Under the pieces are notes generated by a model. It made no database searches. It had not been told where the DNA came from and saw nothing but the letters and a program-made list of their open reading frames with translations. A program made the translations under genes and the position numbers. Below, in pieces: positions 1-8,725 of a DNA stretch of 54,441 nt. Positions within the stretch are counted from its first letter, which is position 1. Each line of letters begins with the position of its first letter. Origin of the DNA: JAZNQL01 sp045590155 (GTDB taxonomy: Bacteria > Bacillota > Clostridia > UMGS1883 > UMGS1540). Location: positions 1 to 54,441 of the forward strand of contig JAZNQL010000027.1 in NCBI GenBank assembly GCA_045590155.1, written 5' to 3'.

Positions 1-1112
1 ATATCAATGTTTGTGTATATAAGCTTTTTACCGCCCTTTATATTAGGAAGGTTCAAAGTTGTTTCAACTACTGCATTAAGACCGCCAACGTGTGTAATCA
101 TTGCAGCAGGATTTATTATACCTTTTTCCATCATGGAAAGAGATTCAATCATATCGTCGGTATTACCGCCGCTTGTTCCTACAATGTGGGTTGAAGCATA
201 GTGAACATTATAGAAGTTGAATTTAGCCGAAAACTTTGGATCAAGAGGACCTGCAAAGAAGTTTAAGCAACCGTCGTTTCCAAGCATAGCATCAGCCATT
301 TCAACAACAGGAGCAACGGGAGCGTAAACAAATACATCGTCAAAGCCCTTTCCGTCTGTTAAAGCAACTAAATCTTCGGCTGTTTTGTCTTTTGTATTTA
401 TATACATAAGCTTTACACCGTTTTTAGCAGCTTCTTCAACTGTTATAATGCTCTTTGCACGCTCTAAACGTGCATCATCAATATCTGTAACAACTAAAAG
501 CGAGGGCTTTCTGTCGCAGTGGATTGCATAGTCTATTGCACCAAGACCCATAGGACCTGCTGCTGCCAAAAGAGCAGCCGCGCCACCTTCTTTAATGCCC
601 ATTGAATGAACATAAGAACCTGCTTTTGTGTGATAATTTGCATGGTATCCGCCAACTATACAGCTCATAGGTTCTGCAAGTGAGCCGTAGAAGAAAGCGT
701 CTCCGTCATAATGGAGAAGACATTTTTCTTCCATAAATTGATGGGGTACTATAACATAAGTAGCGTCGCCGCCGATATTCTGGAATGAATATCCAGGAGC
801 ATCAAGAGTACCTTTATAATTTATAGCGGGTTGAATAGAAAATTTCTGTCCCGGCTTCCATTCGTCCTGCCATTTTGAACCTACCTCTACAATTTCGCCG
901 CAAAATTCATGACCTATAATAATAGGATTTTCGGCTACGTTATTGGGAACACGCTTGTGTGCTGCACCCTGCTCTGCCGCTTTAAAGGAAGACATACATA
1001 TAGAGTCAGATATAACTCTTGCAAGAATTTCATCATCCTTTATTGCAGGCAACTCAAACTCTTCAAGACGCAAATCTTCTGCGCCGTAAAGTCTAACCGC
1101 CTTGGTTTTCAT
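1..1112 (-). CDS. Zinc-dependent medium-chain dehydrogenase, sorbose/sorbitol-phosphate type (C-terminus cut by window edge)
   Basis: The frame is open from ATG at 1112 to the left edge, about 370 residues. An N-terminal GroES-like half has a cysteine in DSICMSSFKAA and the GHEFCGEIVEVG signature, as in zinc-dependent medium-chain alcohol dehydrogenases. A Rossmann half follows with a glycine-rich stretch (AAAGPMGLGAIDY). Family members oxidise or reduce polyols and sugar phosphates with NAD(P). The overall sequence, with a long insert between catalytic and nucleotide-binding parts, most resembles L-sorbose-1-phosphate reductases, but the substrate is inference. An AGGCAGGA ribosome-binding site precedes the ATG. 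The gene starts 17 nt after the stop of the DeoR regulator and shares its promoter, which fits sugar-phosphate-controlled expression. Confidence 0.8.
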   Translation of the reverse strand, partial: MKTKAVRLYGAEDLRLEEFELPAIKDDEILARVISDSICMSSFKAAEQGAAHKRVPNNVAENPIIIGHEFCGEIVEVGSKWQDEWKPGQKFSIQPAINYKGTLDAPGYSFQNIGGDATYVIVPHQFMEEKCLLHYDGDAFFYGSLAEPMSCIVGGYHANYHTKAGSYVHSMGIKEGGAAALLAAAGPMGLGAIDYAIHCDRKPSLLVVTDIDDARLERAKSIITVEEAAKNGVKLMYINTKDKTAEDLVALTDGKGFDDVFVYAPVAPVVEMADAMLGNDGCLNFFAGPLDPKFSAKFNFYNVHYASTHIVGTSGGNTDDMIESLSMMEKGIINPAAMITHVGGLNAVVETTLNLPNIKGGKKLIYTNID

Positions 1113-1129
1113 AATAAAGTCCTGCCTTT

Positions 1130-1885
1130 CTAAAGTATTTGAACGCCAGCTTTTCTGAACACCCCTAAAGCGCTCTTTTCAAAGTGGCTGTCTGTAACAA
1201 AAACATCTATATCATTTGGAGTTGCTATGGTAAAGGGCTGACTTTTGCCATACTTTGTACTGTCCATAACAACAACCTTCCGGGATGCCTTGGCAATTAC
1301 TGCACGCTTTAATTCGCATTCGTCATAATGACCGCAGGTAAAGCCGTGTTCGGGAGAGTATCCCGATGCTGCAATAATAGCAGTGCCGATATTTATATCG
1401 CGCAAAAAGTTTACCGCGCCAAGACCCGATAAAGATATATTTTCGTGATTAAGTCTGCCCCCAAGCATACTTACCTCGCAAAGGGTATTTTTTGCAAGCT
1501 CTGTTGCTACATTAGGGCCGCTTGTTACTACAAAGAATGATTTGTCCTGAATTTCTTTGGCGATATACATAATTGTGCTGCCGGAATCAAGATAAACACA
1601 TTCGTTTTCGTTTATTAAAACAGTGGTTTTTTTGGCTATTTCTTTTTTTAGCTCTTTATTTTCATTTTCGCGGCTCTGATAGGTAGCTTCTTTATGCATA
1701 GAAAGATGAACTATGCTTTTTGCACCGCCTTTTGTCCGCACAACCTCTCCGCGTTGTTCAAGCGTTTCCAGGTCACGTCTTATAGTCATTGCTGAAATAT
1801 TCGGAAAAAGCTCTGCAAGATTAGCTATACTCATAAAGCCGTTATCTACAATGAGCTCCAGAATTTTACTTCTTCTTTCCTCCAT
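1130..1885 (-). CDS. DeoR-family transcriptional regulator
   Basis: 251 residues. An N-terminal DeoR winged helix-turn-helix (MEERRSKILELIVDNG, then AMTIRRDLETLEQRGEVVRT) is followed by a C-terminal DeoRC sugar-phosphate-sensing domain, with the usual YLDSGSTIMYIAKEI and later VVMDSTKYGK segments. These proteins are normally repressors released by a phosphorylated sugar. I chose the ATG at 1885 because AAAGGAG lies just before it; an upstream in-frame ATG at 1948 falls on the promoter -35 element and has no ribosome-binding site. It is the first gene of a two-gene unit with the dehydrogenase and probably autoregulates it. Confidence 0.88.
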   Translation of the reverse strand: MEERRSKILELIVDNGFMSIANLAELFPNISAMTIRRDLETLEQRGEVVRTKGGAKSIVHLSMHKEATYQSRENENKELKKEIAKKTTVLINENECVYLDSGSTIMYIAKEIQDKSFFVVTSGPNVATELAKNTLCEVSMLGGRLNHENISLSGLGAVNFLRDINIGTAIIAASGYSPEHGFTCGHYDECELKRAVIAKASRKVVVMDSTKYGKSQPFTIATPNDIDVFVTDSHFEKSALGVFRKAGVQIL

Positions 1886-1924
1886 TTTTTGCTCTCCTTT
1901 TGAAAATATTTCACACTTAATTGT

Positions 1925-1953
1925 ATTATATATGAAAAATTTTAACATGTCAA
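1925..1953 (-). promoter_or_regulatory. Sigma-A promoter for deoR-dehydrogenase operon
   Basis: On the minus strand TTGACA (1953-1948), a 17-nt spacer and TATAAT (1930-1925): a full-consensus vegetative promoter about 40 nt upstream of the regulator start. Confidence 0.8.
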
Positions 1954-2046
1954 CCTATTTTTGAATTTTATATATTATTTTAATAGGAAAAATTTTTATC
2001 TTTTTCAACCCCTTTTAAAGTTTTTAAAAAATTTTTCAAATTCTTA

Positions 2047-2075
2047 TTGACAAGTGGCATTTTTCTTGCTATAAT
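2047..2075 (+). promoter_or_regulatory. Sigma-A promoter for tRNA-Leu
   Basis: TTGACA (2047-2052), a 17-nt spacer and TATAAT (2070-2075), about 30 nt before the mature tRNA 5' end. A full-consensus stable-RNA promoter. Confidence 0.85.
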
Positions 2076-2104
2076 GTAACTTGCTCTTCGGAGTAAAAAT
2101 GTTT

Positions 2105-2188
2105 GCGCACATGCTGGAATAGGCCGACAGGCACGTTTGAGGGGCGTGTGTCACCGACGTGTGGGTTCAAGTCCCACTGTGCGCACCA
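2105..2188 (+). tRNA. tRNA-Leu (GAG)
   Basis: 84 nt including an encoded CCA. The acceptor strands GCGCACA and TGTGCGC pair fully. The anticodon arm CACGT / TTGAGGG / GCGTG gives anticodon GAG. A long variable arm typical of class II tRNA-Leu and a T arm GTGGGTTCAAGTCCCAC follow. It has its own promoter and terminator and is therefore a monocistronic tRNA gene. Confidence 0.95.
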
Positions 2189-2230
2189 GAAAAAAGCCGT
2201 TAATCTTGTATTAAGATTGACGGCTTTTTT
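2189..2230. terminator. Intrinsic terminator after tRNA-Leu
   Basis: The arms AGCCGTTAATCTT and AAGATTGACGGCT form a long stem (one mismatch) closed by T6 on the plus strand and, because of flanking A6, also by T6 on the minus strand. It can act in both directions. Confidence 0.85.
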
Positions 2231-2240
2231 AACGAAAGAA

Positions 2241-2268
2241 AAACGGTGCAACTTTGGTTGCACCGTTT
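2241..2268 (-). terminator. Intrinsic terminator of the EF-G-like gene
   Basis: A perfect 10-bp stem (ACGGTGCAAC / GTTGCACCGT) with a 5-nt loop, followed on the minus strand by a T-rich tract; it lies 15 nt beyond the EF-G-like stop codon. Confidence 0.75.
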
Positions 2269-2282
2269 TATAATTCAAAGAA

Positions 2283-4358
2283 TTATTCTTCTTCAAGCTT
2301 TGATTTTTCAATAATAGTTTGGGCTACATTTGCGGGCGCTTCTTCGTATCTTACAAATTCAAGAGAGAAGGAAGCTCTGCCCTGTGTCATTGAACGAAGG
2401 TCTGTTGCGTATTTATTCATTTCGCTCATAGGAACTTCGGCTTCAACAAGCTGGCAGCCTTTTTTCTGTGCAGGGTTCATACCGAGAACACGGCCACGGC
2501 GTTTGTTTACGTCGCCGATAATATCGCCCATCATACTGTCGGGACAGATAACCTCAAGCTTGCCGATAGGCTCCAAAATAACAGGCGAAGCCTGAACCAA
2601 TCCGGCCTTATAAGCCAATGAAGCAGCAATCTTAAAGGACATATCGTTTGAGTCAACAGGGTGGTAAGAACCGTCAACCAGAGTAGCTTTAAGGTTTATA
2701 ACCGGGTAACCTGCCAAAACGCCCTTCAATACACATTCGCGCAAACCTTTTTCAACAGCAGGGAAGTAGTTTTTGGGAACCGAGCCACCGAAAATGTTTG
2801 TTTCAAAGATAAGTTCTTCTGTTTCGCCGGGTTCAAATTCAATCCAAACATCGCCAAACTGACCGGCACCGCCCGACTGTTTCTTGTGACGTCCCTGAAC
2901 CTTAACCTTCTTACGGATAGTTTCTCTGTAAGCATTTCTTGGTTCTTTAAGGTCAACTTCAACACCGAATTTACCCTTAAGCTTATTAACGATAATATCA
3001 AGATGCTGTTCGCCAATACCAGAAACGAGAGTCTGATGTGTTTCTGCATTTGTGTATGTTTTAAAGGTAGGATCTTCTTCTGCAAGTCTCTGAAGACCTG
3101 TGCTTATCTTACCTTCATCGTTTTTAGATTTAGGCATAATAGCCATTGAAATACAAGGTGCGGGGAAACTGATACCGTCTAAAATAACGGGATTTGAAGC
3201 TGAACACAAGGTATCCCCTGTAACAGTTTCCGAAAGTTTTGTTACTGCGGCAATATCGCCTGCGGTAGCTTCGGAAACATCAACCTGTTTTTTACCGCGA
3301 AGCATTATTACCTTACCGATTTTTTCGTTAACACCCTTTGAGGAGTTAAGAACTGATGTATCAGGCTTCATTGTACCAGAGTAAACTCTGAACAGAGAGA
3401 TTTTACCAACAAACGGGTCAGCAATTGTTTTGAATACGAGTGCAGCCAAAGGACCTGCGGGGTCGGCATTAAGTGTAACTTCGCCGTCGCCTTTTGCATT
3501 TTTAGCTTTAATTTCGGGCATATCCGAGGGTGCGGGGAAATAATCAGCGATAGCATCCATAACAGGAGTAATGCAAAGGTTTGAACCTGCAGCACCACAG
3601 AACACAGGCATAATAAGACCCTGCTTAAAGCTTGCCTTAATAGCACCTGTAAGCTCTTCGGCAGTAAAATCTTCGCCTGCGAAGAATTTTTCCATTAAAG
3701 CTTCGTCTGTTTCAGCAACAGCTTCTATTAAAATACTTCTTGTTTCTTCAATTTCGCCTTGTGCATCAGCAGGAACGGAAATCTCTGTAAGTTTTGCACC
3801 GTCAGCCTTATATGCTTTCATGTTGATTATATCAATAATGCCTGACAAAGTTCCGTTTTCAATTAAAGGAAGCTGAAAAGGTGCAACCGATGAACCAAAG
3901 TGAGCCTTCAAATCTTCCAAAGTTGTGTGGAAATTAGCTCTTTCGTGATCCATTTTATTTACGAAAAATGCAACGGGAATACCCTTTTCCTGCGCGTAAT
4001 CAAAGCACTGTTCAGTACCAACCGAAACGCCTGAACGACCCGACAGCAAAACAATAGCAGCATCAGCTACTCTTACAGCCTCGTGCACTTCGCCGACAAA
4101 GTCAAAAAAGCCTGGTGTATCTATAATATTAACTTTTGTATTTTTCCATTCAAACGGAGTCATAGCAGCGTTTATGGAGAAAGCTCTCTTTATTTCTTCG
4201 GAGTCGTAGTCTGAAACGGTTGAACCGTCAGCAATCTTACCTGGACGGTCGATAACGCCTGCGTTAAATAACATAGCGTCTGCAAACGTGGTTTTGCCGG
4301 CATCGCCGTGACCGATAAGACATATGTTTCTTATCTTGTCAGTTGAAAAATTACTCAT
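2283..4358 (-). CDS. Elongation factor G-like GTPase
   Basis: 691 residues, the full five-domain length of EF-G. The GTPase motifs are G1 GHGDAGKTT near residue 17, G3 DTPGFFDF near 80 and G4 NKMDHERAN near 134; later come the beta-barrel domain II, a domain IV with the GSYHPVDSNDMSFK region, and C-terminal domain V. The G1 wording (GHGDAGKTTFADAML) and divergent domain IV match the EF-G paralogue group (FusA2-like), not the canonical translocase normally found beside rpsL-rpsG. Its exact ribosomal role (recycling, stress or conditional translocation) cannot be read from sequence. It is monocistronic, with its own terminator, and has an attenuator-like hairpin in the leader. A weak promoter (TTTATC, 17 nt, TATAAT) may lie near 4483-4511. 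Confidence 0.9.
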   Translation of the reverse strand: MSNFSTDKIRNICLIGHGDAGKTTFADAMLFNAGVIDRPGKIADGSTVSDYDSEEIKRAFSINAAMTPFEWKNTKVNIIDTPGFFDFVGEVHEAVRVADAAIVLLSGRSGVSVGTEQCFDYAQEKGIPVAFFVNKMDHERANFHTTLEDLKAHFGSSVAPFQLPLIENGTLSGIIDIINMKAYKADGAKLTEISVPADAQGEIEETRSILIEAVAETDEALMEKFFAGEDFTAEELTGAIKASFKQGLIMPVFCGAAGSNLCITPVMDAIADYFPAPSDMPEIKAKNAKGDGEVTLNADPAGPLAALVFKTIADPFVGKISLFRVYSGTMKPDTSVLNSSKGVNEKIGKVIMLRGKKQVDVSEATAGDIAAVTKLSETVTGDTLCSASNPVILDGISFPAPCISMAIMPKSKNDEGKISTGLQRLAEEDPTFKTYTNAETHQTLVSGIGEQHLDIIVNKLKGKFGVEVDLKEPRNAYRETIRKKVKVQGRHKKQSGGAGQFGDVWIEFEPGETEELIFETNIFGGSVPKNYFPAVEKGLRECVLKGVLAGYPVINLKATLVDGSYHPVDSNDMSFKIAASLAYKAGLVQASPVILEPIGKLEVICPDSMMGDIIGDVNKRRGRVLGMNPAQKKGCQLVEAEVPMSEMNKYATDLRSMTQGRASFSLEFVRYEEAPANVAQTIIEKSKLEEE

Positions 4359-4386
4359 AACTAAACACTCCTTATTTTGCCTTTAT

Positions 4387-4419
4387 AAAAAATAGGCTTA
4401 GAATTTTTGCATGGCCTAT
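4387..4419 (-). promoter_or_regulatory. Terminator-like hairpin in the leader of the EF-G-like gene
   Basis: On the minus strand ATAGGC (4419-4414) pairs with GCCTAT (4397-4392), followed at once by T5. The T tract ends about 28 nt before the EF-G-like start codon, so it sits where an attenuator would. The stem is only 6 bp. Confidence 0.4.
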
Positions 4420-4569
4420 ATCAATGCTCGAAATTTTGCGAGGACCAATACTACCATAGAACAAGGGAAAACCCTTACATATATTATAATACAAAACGGC
4501 AAAATGATAAAGAGAAAATATATAACAATAATTCAAATATGTTTTTGTGCAAAATTACCAAAAAAGAGT

Positions 4570-5829
4570 CTATTTTCTTACCTGGCCATAGCCATTTATA
4601 ACAAATTTAACACTGGTAAGAGCCTTTAAACCCATAGGACCGCGGGCGTGAATTTTTTGAGTACTTATACCTATTTCTGCACCAAGACCAAACTCTGCTC
4701 CATCGGTAAAACGGGTTGATGCATTGTGGTAAACCGCGGCAGAATCAATTGCCATCTGGAACTTTTGAGCACGGTCAACATCCGAAGTAACAATGCAGTC
4801 GGAATGGCGGGTATGGCACATGTTTATGTGTTCAATTGCCTTGTCAAGAGAACAAACGGTTTTTACCGATATAATGGGTCCTAAATATTCTGTAAAAAAG
4901 TCTTGTTCTGTTGCGGGCAGAATATCAGGGCAAACCTTTCGGGAATCCTCGTCGCCGCGTATTTCGATATTTTTTTCTGTAAGTCTTTTTGCAATGATAG
5001 GTAAAGCCTCTTTAATAATATCTTTATGAAAAACCAGCGATTCGCATGCATTGCAAACGCCCATTCGCTGAGTTTTTGCATTTTCTATAATATCGGCAGC
5101 CATTTGTATGTCTGCGTATTTATCAACATAAACGTGGCAGTTGCCTGTGCCTGTTTCAACAACAGGGATTCTGCTTTGCTCGGTAACGGTTTTTATAAGA
5201 GAAGCACCGCCTCTTGGAATTAAAAGGTCAACATATTCCGAAAGATGCATAAGCTCTAAAGCTGCCTCTCTTGAAGGGTCGGAAACAAAGCAAACGGCAT
5301 CCTCAACATCAAAAGTTTTTAATGCCGCTCTTAAAACAGAGGTAATGGCAAGGTTTGAGCATAAAGCATCGCTTCCCCCTCTTAAAATGGTAGCATTGCC
5401 CGCTTTAAAGCAAAGAGCAAACGCGTCCGAGGTTACATTGGGGCGCGATTCGTAAATAATACCTATAACACCGATAGGGACACGGATTTCACGGATTAAA
5501 AGACCATTGGGACGTGTGTTTTCGGATAAAACCTCGCCCGTAGGGTCATCAAGAGAAGAAACAGCAATAATGCCGTCACTCATAGCCTTTATTCTGTCAG
5601 CATTTAGCATAAGACGGTCAATCAAAGGCTCGCTCATACCCTTTTCTCTTGCCAGCTGAACATCCTTTTGATTTTCTGTGATTATATAATCAGAATTTTT
5701 CATAAGGGCATCTGCTGCAAAAACAAGAATTTTATTTTTTTCATCTGTCGTTAAAAGTGCCGTCTTCAAAGATGCACTTTGTGCTTTTTTCCCAAGAATT
5801 TTCAAATCCAAAAAATCCACATCCTTCAA
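4570..5829 (-). CDS. proA: Gamma-glutamyl phosphate reductase
   Basis: 419 residues, full family length. It reduces gamma-glutamyl phosphate to glutamate semialdehyde with NADPH in proline synthesis. Aldehyde-dehydrogenase-fold signatures are clear: VPIGVIGIIYESRPNVT near 117-133, KAGNATILRGGSDA near 142-155, the LIPRGGASLI segment, and VCNACESLVFH, which holds the catalytic-loop cysteine (Cys259). The proB kinase gene is not next to it; upstream is the divergent walR, so proA is monocistronic here. The GGATGTG around the start is compatible with initiation at 5829. Confidence 0.95.
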   Translation of the reverse strand: MKDVDFLDLKILGKKAQSASLKTALLTTDEKNKILVFAADALMKNSDYIITENQKDVQLAREKGMSEPLIDRLMLNADRIKAMSDGIIAVSSLDDPTGEVLSENTRPNGLLIREIRVPIGVIGIIYESRPNVTSDAFALCFKAGNATILRGGSDALCSNLAITSVLRAALKTFDVEDAVCFVSDPSREAALELMHLSEYVDLLIPRGGASLIKTVTEQSRIPVVETGTGNCHVYVDKYADIQMAADIIENAKTQRMGVCNACESLVFHKDIIKEALPIIAKRLTEKNIEIRGDEDSRKVCPDILPATEQDFFTEYLGPIISVKTVCSLDKAIEHINMCHTRHSDCIVTSDVDRAQKFQMAIDSAAVYHNASTRFTDGAEFGLGAEIGISTQKIHARGPMGLKALTSVKFVINGYGQVRK

Positions 5830-5844
5830 AGTTTTGATAAGTTA

Positions 5845-5873
5845 ATTTTAGCATTGTGGCAAGTTAAAGTCAA
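5845..5873 (-). promoter_or_regulatory. Sigma-A promoter for proA
   Basis: Minus strand TTGACT (5873-5868), a 17-nt spacer and TAAAAT (5850-5845), about 16 nt before the proA start. It lies back to back with the walR promoter. Confidence 0.65.
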
Positions 5874-5887
5874 TATAATTTTATTAC

Positions 5888-5916
5888 TTGACATATCCCT
5901 GTAATTATTATAAAAT
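5888..5916 (+). promoter_or_regulatory. Sigma-A promoter for walRK
   Basis: TTGACA (5888-5893), a 17-nt spacer and TAAAAT (5911-5916), 30 nt upstream of the response-regulator start and divergent from the proA promoter. Confidence 0.75.
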
Positions 5917-5945
5917 AATAGGAAAGAAGCAAGGAGGGATTTACT

Positions 5946-6635
5946 ATGGAAAGATTGATTTTGGTAGTAGACGACGAAAAACCTATTGTAGATATTCTTA
6001 CATTTAACCTTCAAAAAGACGGATATAAAGTAATTTCTGCACTGGATGGGCCTTCGGGATTAAACCTTGCCCTTTCAAAAAAGCCCGACCTTGTGCTTTT
6101 AGATGTAATGCTGCCCGGAATGGACGGCTTTGAAGTGTGCCGTAAAATAAGAGAGCAGTCTAATGTTCCCATTCTTATGCTGACGGCAAGAGAAGAAGAG
6201 GTAGACAAGGTTTTAGGCCTTGAAATGGGAGCTGACGATTATGTAACAAAGCCTTTCAGCGTAAGAGAGCTTATGGCAAGGGTAAAAGCAAACCTGCGCA
6301 GAACTGCGGAAGAAGAAAAAACAGGCGATGCAGAGATTATTCGTTATATGAATCTTACTATAAATAATGCAAGCTATGAAATAGCAAAAGACGGTAAGGT
6401 TATAGACCTTACCTTGCGTGAATTTGAGCTTATGAAGTTTTTGATACAAAGACCAGGCAGAATTTTCTCACGTGAGCAGCTTCTTGAAAAAGTATGGGGC
6501 TACGAATATTACGGAGATGTTCGTACGGTTGACGTAACGGTAAGACGACTTCGCGAAAAAATTGAAGACGACCCCAAAAATCCCGAATATGTTATGACAA
6601 AGCGTGGGGTTGGATATTATATGAAAACCGAATAA
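5946..6635 (+). CDS. walR: WalR/PhoB-type response regulator
   Basis: 229 residues. The receiver domain has acidic residues VVDDE, the phospho-acceptor Asp53 in LVLLDVMLPG, and Lys102 in DDYVTKPF. A C-terminal OmpR/PhoB winged helix ends with VDVTVRRLREKIEDD and KRGVGYYM, closest in wording to WalR (YycF), the cell-wall homeostasis regulator of Firmicutes. An AAGGAGG ribosome-binding site is well placed. The sensor kinase starts 15 nt downstream. The usual WalHIJ partners are absent, so PhoP or another PhoB-type regulator remains possible. Confidence 0.85.
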   Translation: MERLILVVDDEKPIVDILTFNLQKDGYKVISALDGPSGLNLALSKKPDLVLLDVMLPGMDGFEVCRKIREQSNVPILMLTAREEEVDKVLGLEMGADDYVTKPFSVRELMARVKANLRRTAEEEKTGDAEIIRYMNLTINNASYEIAKDGKVIDLTLREFELMKFLIQRPGRIFSREQLLEKVWGYEYYGDVRTVDVTVRRLREKIEDDPKNPEYVMTKRGVGYYMKTE

Positions 6636-6650
6636 AAAGCAGGATAAAGT

Positions 6651-8414
6651 ATGTTTAAAAGTATTCAATGGAAGATTCTAACAGTATTTATATTGCTGGT
6701 AATTTCGGTAATGATTCTGGTAGGCGTAATATTGATGCGCAATATAAACGACTACTACTTAAAAGAATTTACAACCCAGATGGACAGGAATGTTTTCAGT
6801 TCAGAACTTACCGAACAGCTTTCTGCTGCCGCAAAGGGAGAAGACCCAATATCATCTATGCACGGTCTTTTGGAAGCCTACAACGGCAGAATGGGTATAG
6901 ACTCGTTTCGAAACTATTATATTCTTGATAAATTCGGAAACATAGCCTTTGCCCCTAACGGACAGACAGGGACCTTAAATGTATCGTCAAACCTTTTGTC
7001 GGCAATGAGCGGCAAGGTGGGCAACCAGGTAAACACAGCAAGCGAATTTATGGATTATGCTTACCCCGTAAAAGAGGGAAACAGCCTTTCGTATATAATC
7101 TATTTAAAAGATACGAAAGAAGAAGTTTTTGATATATTAAACAACATATTTACCATAATTTTAATAGCTTTGGCAGTAGGCATTTTTATGTCGATAATAC
7201 TGGGTTTGTTTTTGGCAAGAACAATAATTGCACCTATAGCCTCTCTGCAGAAAAAAGCAGAAAAAATAGCGGCAGGAGATTTCGGCAGCAAAATAGAGGT
7301 TAAGGCAAACGATGAAATAGGCGATTTAACCCGTGCATTCAACAGTATGTCGGCAGATTTAAGTTCAAACATAGCACAGATTGCGGGAGATAAAAATAAA
7401 ATAGAAACCATTTTTCTTTACATGAAAGACGGTGTGGTAGCATTTAATAAATTTGGCGAAATGATACATGTAAACACAGCGGCTAAAGAAATGCTTTCAA
7501 TTCCCGATAACAAGATTTCGTTTGAAGAGCTTTTTAAACCTTATGGGGAGGATATATCGTTAAAAAGCATACTCTATCTTACCGACAATGTTGACAAAGG
7601 CTTTACAAGAGAAATAAAAACGGATGACAGAATTTTAAAGGCTCATTTTGCACCATTTATGTCAGAGGGAAGAAGAGTTGACGGTGTTGTTATAGTTTTT
7701 CAGGATATTACCGAGCAGCAAAAGCTTGATAATGACAGACGAGAGTTTGTTGCAAACGTTTCACACGAGCTTCGAACTCCGCTTACTACTATAAAAAGTT
7801 ATACTGAAACATTGCAGCAAAATGCAGAAAAAGGCTCTATGGAAGAAAACTTCCTTGAGGTAATAAACAGCGAGGCAGACAGAATGACACGTCTTGTAAA
7901 AGACCTTTTAACTCTGTCACGCCTTGATTACGACAGAACAACTCTTGCAAAAACCAATTTTGATTTGCAAAAACTGTGTGCTGACATTGTAGAAAAGCTT
8001 GGAATGGAAGCAAAAAAGCGTGGCCATACTCTTACCTTTACACAAAGAGGTAAGCTTCCCGCCTTCTTCGGCGATAAGGACAGGCTTGAACAGGTTATTA
8101 TAAACATAGTTACAAATGCGTTAAAATATACGCCTGACGGCGGGTCGGTTACCGTTTCGTGCGGATACTATTTTACCGATGCAATAATAAATGTAACCGA
8201 TACAGGGATAGGAATTCCCAAAGAAGACCTGCCCCACATATTCGACAGATTTTACAGAGTTGACAAGGCAAGAACCAGAAAATACGGCGGAACAGGACTT
8301 GGTCTTGCCATTGCGAAAGAAATTGTTGAGGCACATAATGGTAAGATAGAAATACAAAGCAAACCCCGTATGGGTACAGAGGTTACCATAACAATGCCTA
8401 TTTACAGCGAGTGA
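6651..8414 (+). CDS. walK: WalK-type sensor histidine kinase
   Basis: 587 residues. A membrane segment at about 8-29, an extracytoplasmic domain at about 30-165, a second membrane segment at about 166-190, HAMP (TIIAPIASLQKKAEKIAAGD) at about 188-243, a PAS-like domain at about 255-350, HisKA with His372 in FVANVSHELRTPL, and an HATPase domain with NALKYTPDGG, DTGIGIP and GGTGLGLAI. The HAMP-PAS-HisKA-HATPase order and pairing with WalR match WalK (YycG). The extracytoplasmic domain is the right size for the Cache-type sensor of that family. ATG 6651 lies in the tight operon with walR. Confidence 0.85.
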   Translation: MFKSIQWKILTVFILLVISVMILVGVILMRNINDYYLKEFTTQMDRNVFSSELTEQLSAAAKGEDPISSMHGLLEAYNGRMGIDSFRNYYILDKFGNIAFAPNGQTGTLNVSSNLLSAMSGKVGNQVNTASEFMDYAYPVKEGNSLSYIIYLKDTKEEVFDILNNIFTIILIALAVGIFMSIILGLFLARTIIAPIASLQKKAEKIAAGDFGSKIEVKANDEIGDLTRAFNSMSADLSSNIAQIAGDKNKIETIFLYMKDGVVAFNKFGEMIHVNTAAKEMLSIPDNKISFEELFKPYGEDISLKSILYLTDNVDKGFTREIKTDDRILKAHFAPFMSEGRRVDGVVIVFQDITEQQKLDNDRREFVANVSHELRTPLTTIKSYTETLQQNAEKGSMEENFLEVINSEADRMTRLVKDLLTLSRLDYDRTTLAKTNFDLQKLCADIVEKLGMEAKKRGHTLTFTQRGKLPAFFGDKDRLEQVIINIVTNALKYTPDGGSVTVSCGYYFTDAIINVTDTGIGIPKEDLPHIFDRFYRVDKARTRKYGGTGLGLAIAKEIVEAHNGKIEIQSKPRMGTEVTITMPIYSE

Positions 8415-8438
8415 TTTGCAAAAAATTTAAAAAATATA

Positions 8439-8467
8439 TTGAAAAAAGTACAATATCGTGATATTGT
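8439..8467 (+). promoter_or_regulatory. Probable sigma-A promoter for ferredoxin
   Basis: TTGAAA (8439-8444), a 17-nt spacer and TATTGT (8462-8467). The spacer and -10 are occupied by a perfect palindrome listed separately. Confidence 0.55.
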
Positions 8468-8468
8468 A
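8449..8468 (+). promoter_or_regulatory. Palindromic operator candidate in the ferredoxin promoter
   Basis: TACAATATC-GT-GATATTGTA is a perfect 9-bp inverted repeat with a 2-nt centre, overlapping the spacer and -10 of the ferredoxin promoter, where a repressor would block RNA polymerase. I cannot assign it to a named regulator. Confidence 0.5.
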
Positions 8469-8503
8469 TATAAAGAAGAAAATTCAAGGAGGTGTAATTT
8501 CTC

Positions 8504-8674
8504 ATGGCATATGTAATAACTGACGAATGCATCAGCTGCGGCGCTTGTGAAGGCGAATGTCCCGTTAGCTGCATCAGTGCAGGCGATTCCAAGTTCGAAA
8601 TCAACAAGGACGAATGCATCAGCTGCGGTAACTGTGCAAGCGTATGTCCCGTGAGCGCTCCTGTAGAAGAGTAA
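8504..8674 (+). CDS. 2[4Fe-4S] clostridial ferredoxin
   Basis: 56 residues. Two CxxCxxCxxxC clusters are visible: CISCGACEGECP and CISCGNCASVCP, the signature of the small electron carrier used with pyruvate:ferredoxin oxidoreductase, hydrogenases and Rnf in anaerobes. A strong AAGGAGGTG site lies before ATG 8504. It has its own promoter with a palindromic operator candidate and two hairpins downstream, so it is probably monocistronic. Confidence 0.95.
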   Translation: MAYVITDECISCGACEGECPVSCISAGDSKFEINKDECISCGNCASVCPVSAPVEE

Positions 8675-8691
8675 TTGCGCGTGACTTTATG

Positions 8692-8709
8692 AGGGCGGGT
8701 TTCCGCCCT
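8692..8709 (+). terminator. Hairpin after ferredoxin (first)
   Basis: A 7-bp GC-rich stem AGGGCGG / CCGCCCT with a 4-nt loop, followed by only a weak T-rich stretch (TATATTTG). Possibly an mRNA-stabilising hairpin or weak terminator. Confidence 0.5.
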
Positions 8710-8725
8710 TATATTTGCTTAGTAT

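Noticed and set aside
1713..1964. Plus-strand open frame opposite the DeoR gene
   Set aside because: Antisense shadow of a clear DeoR-family coding region.
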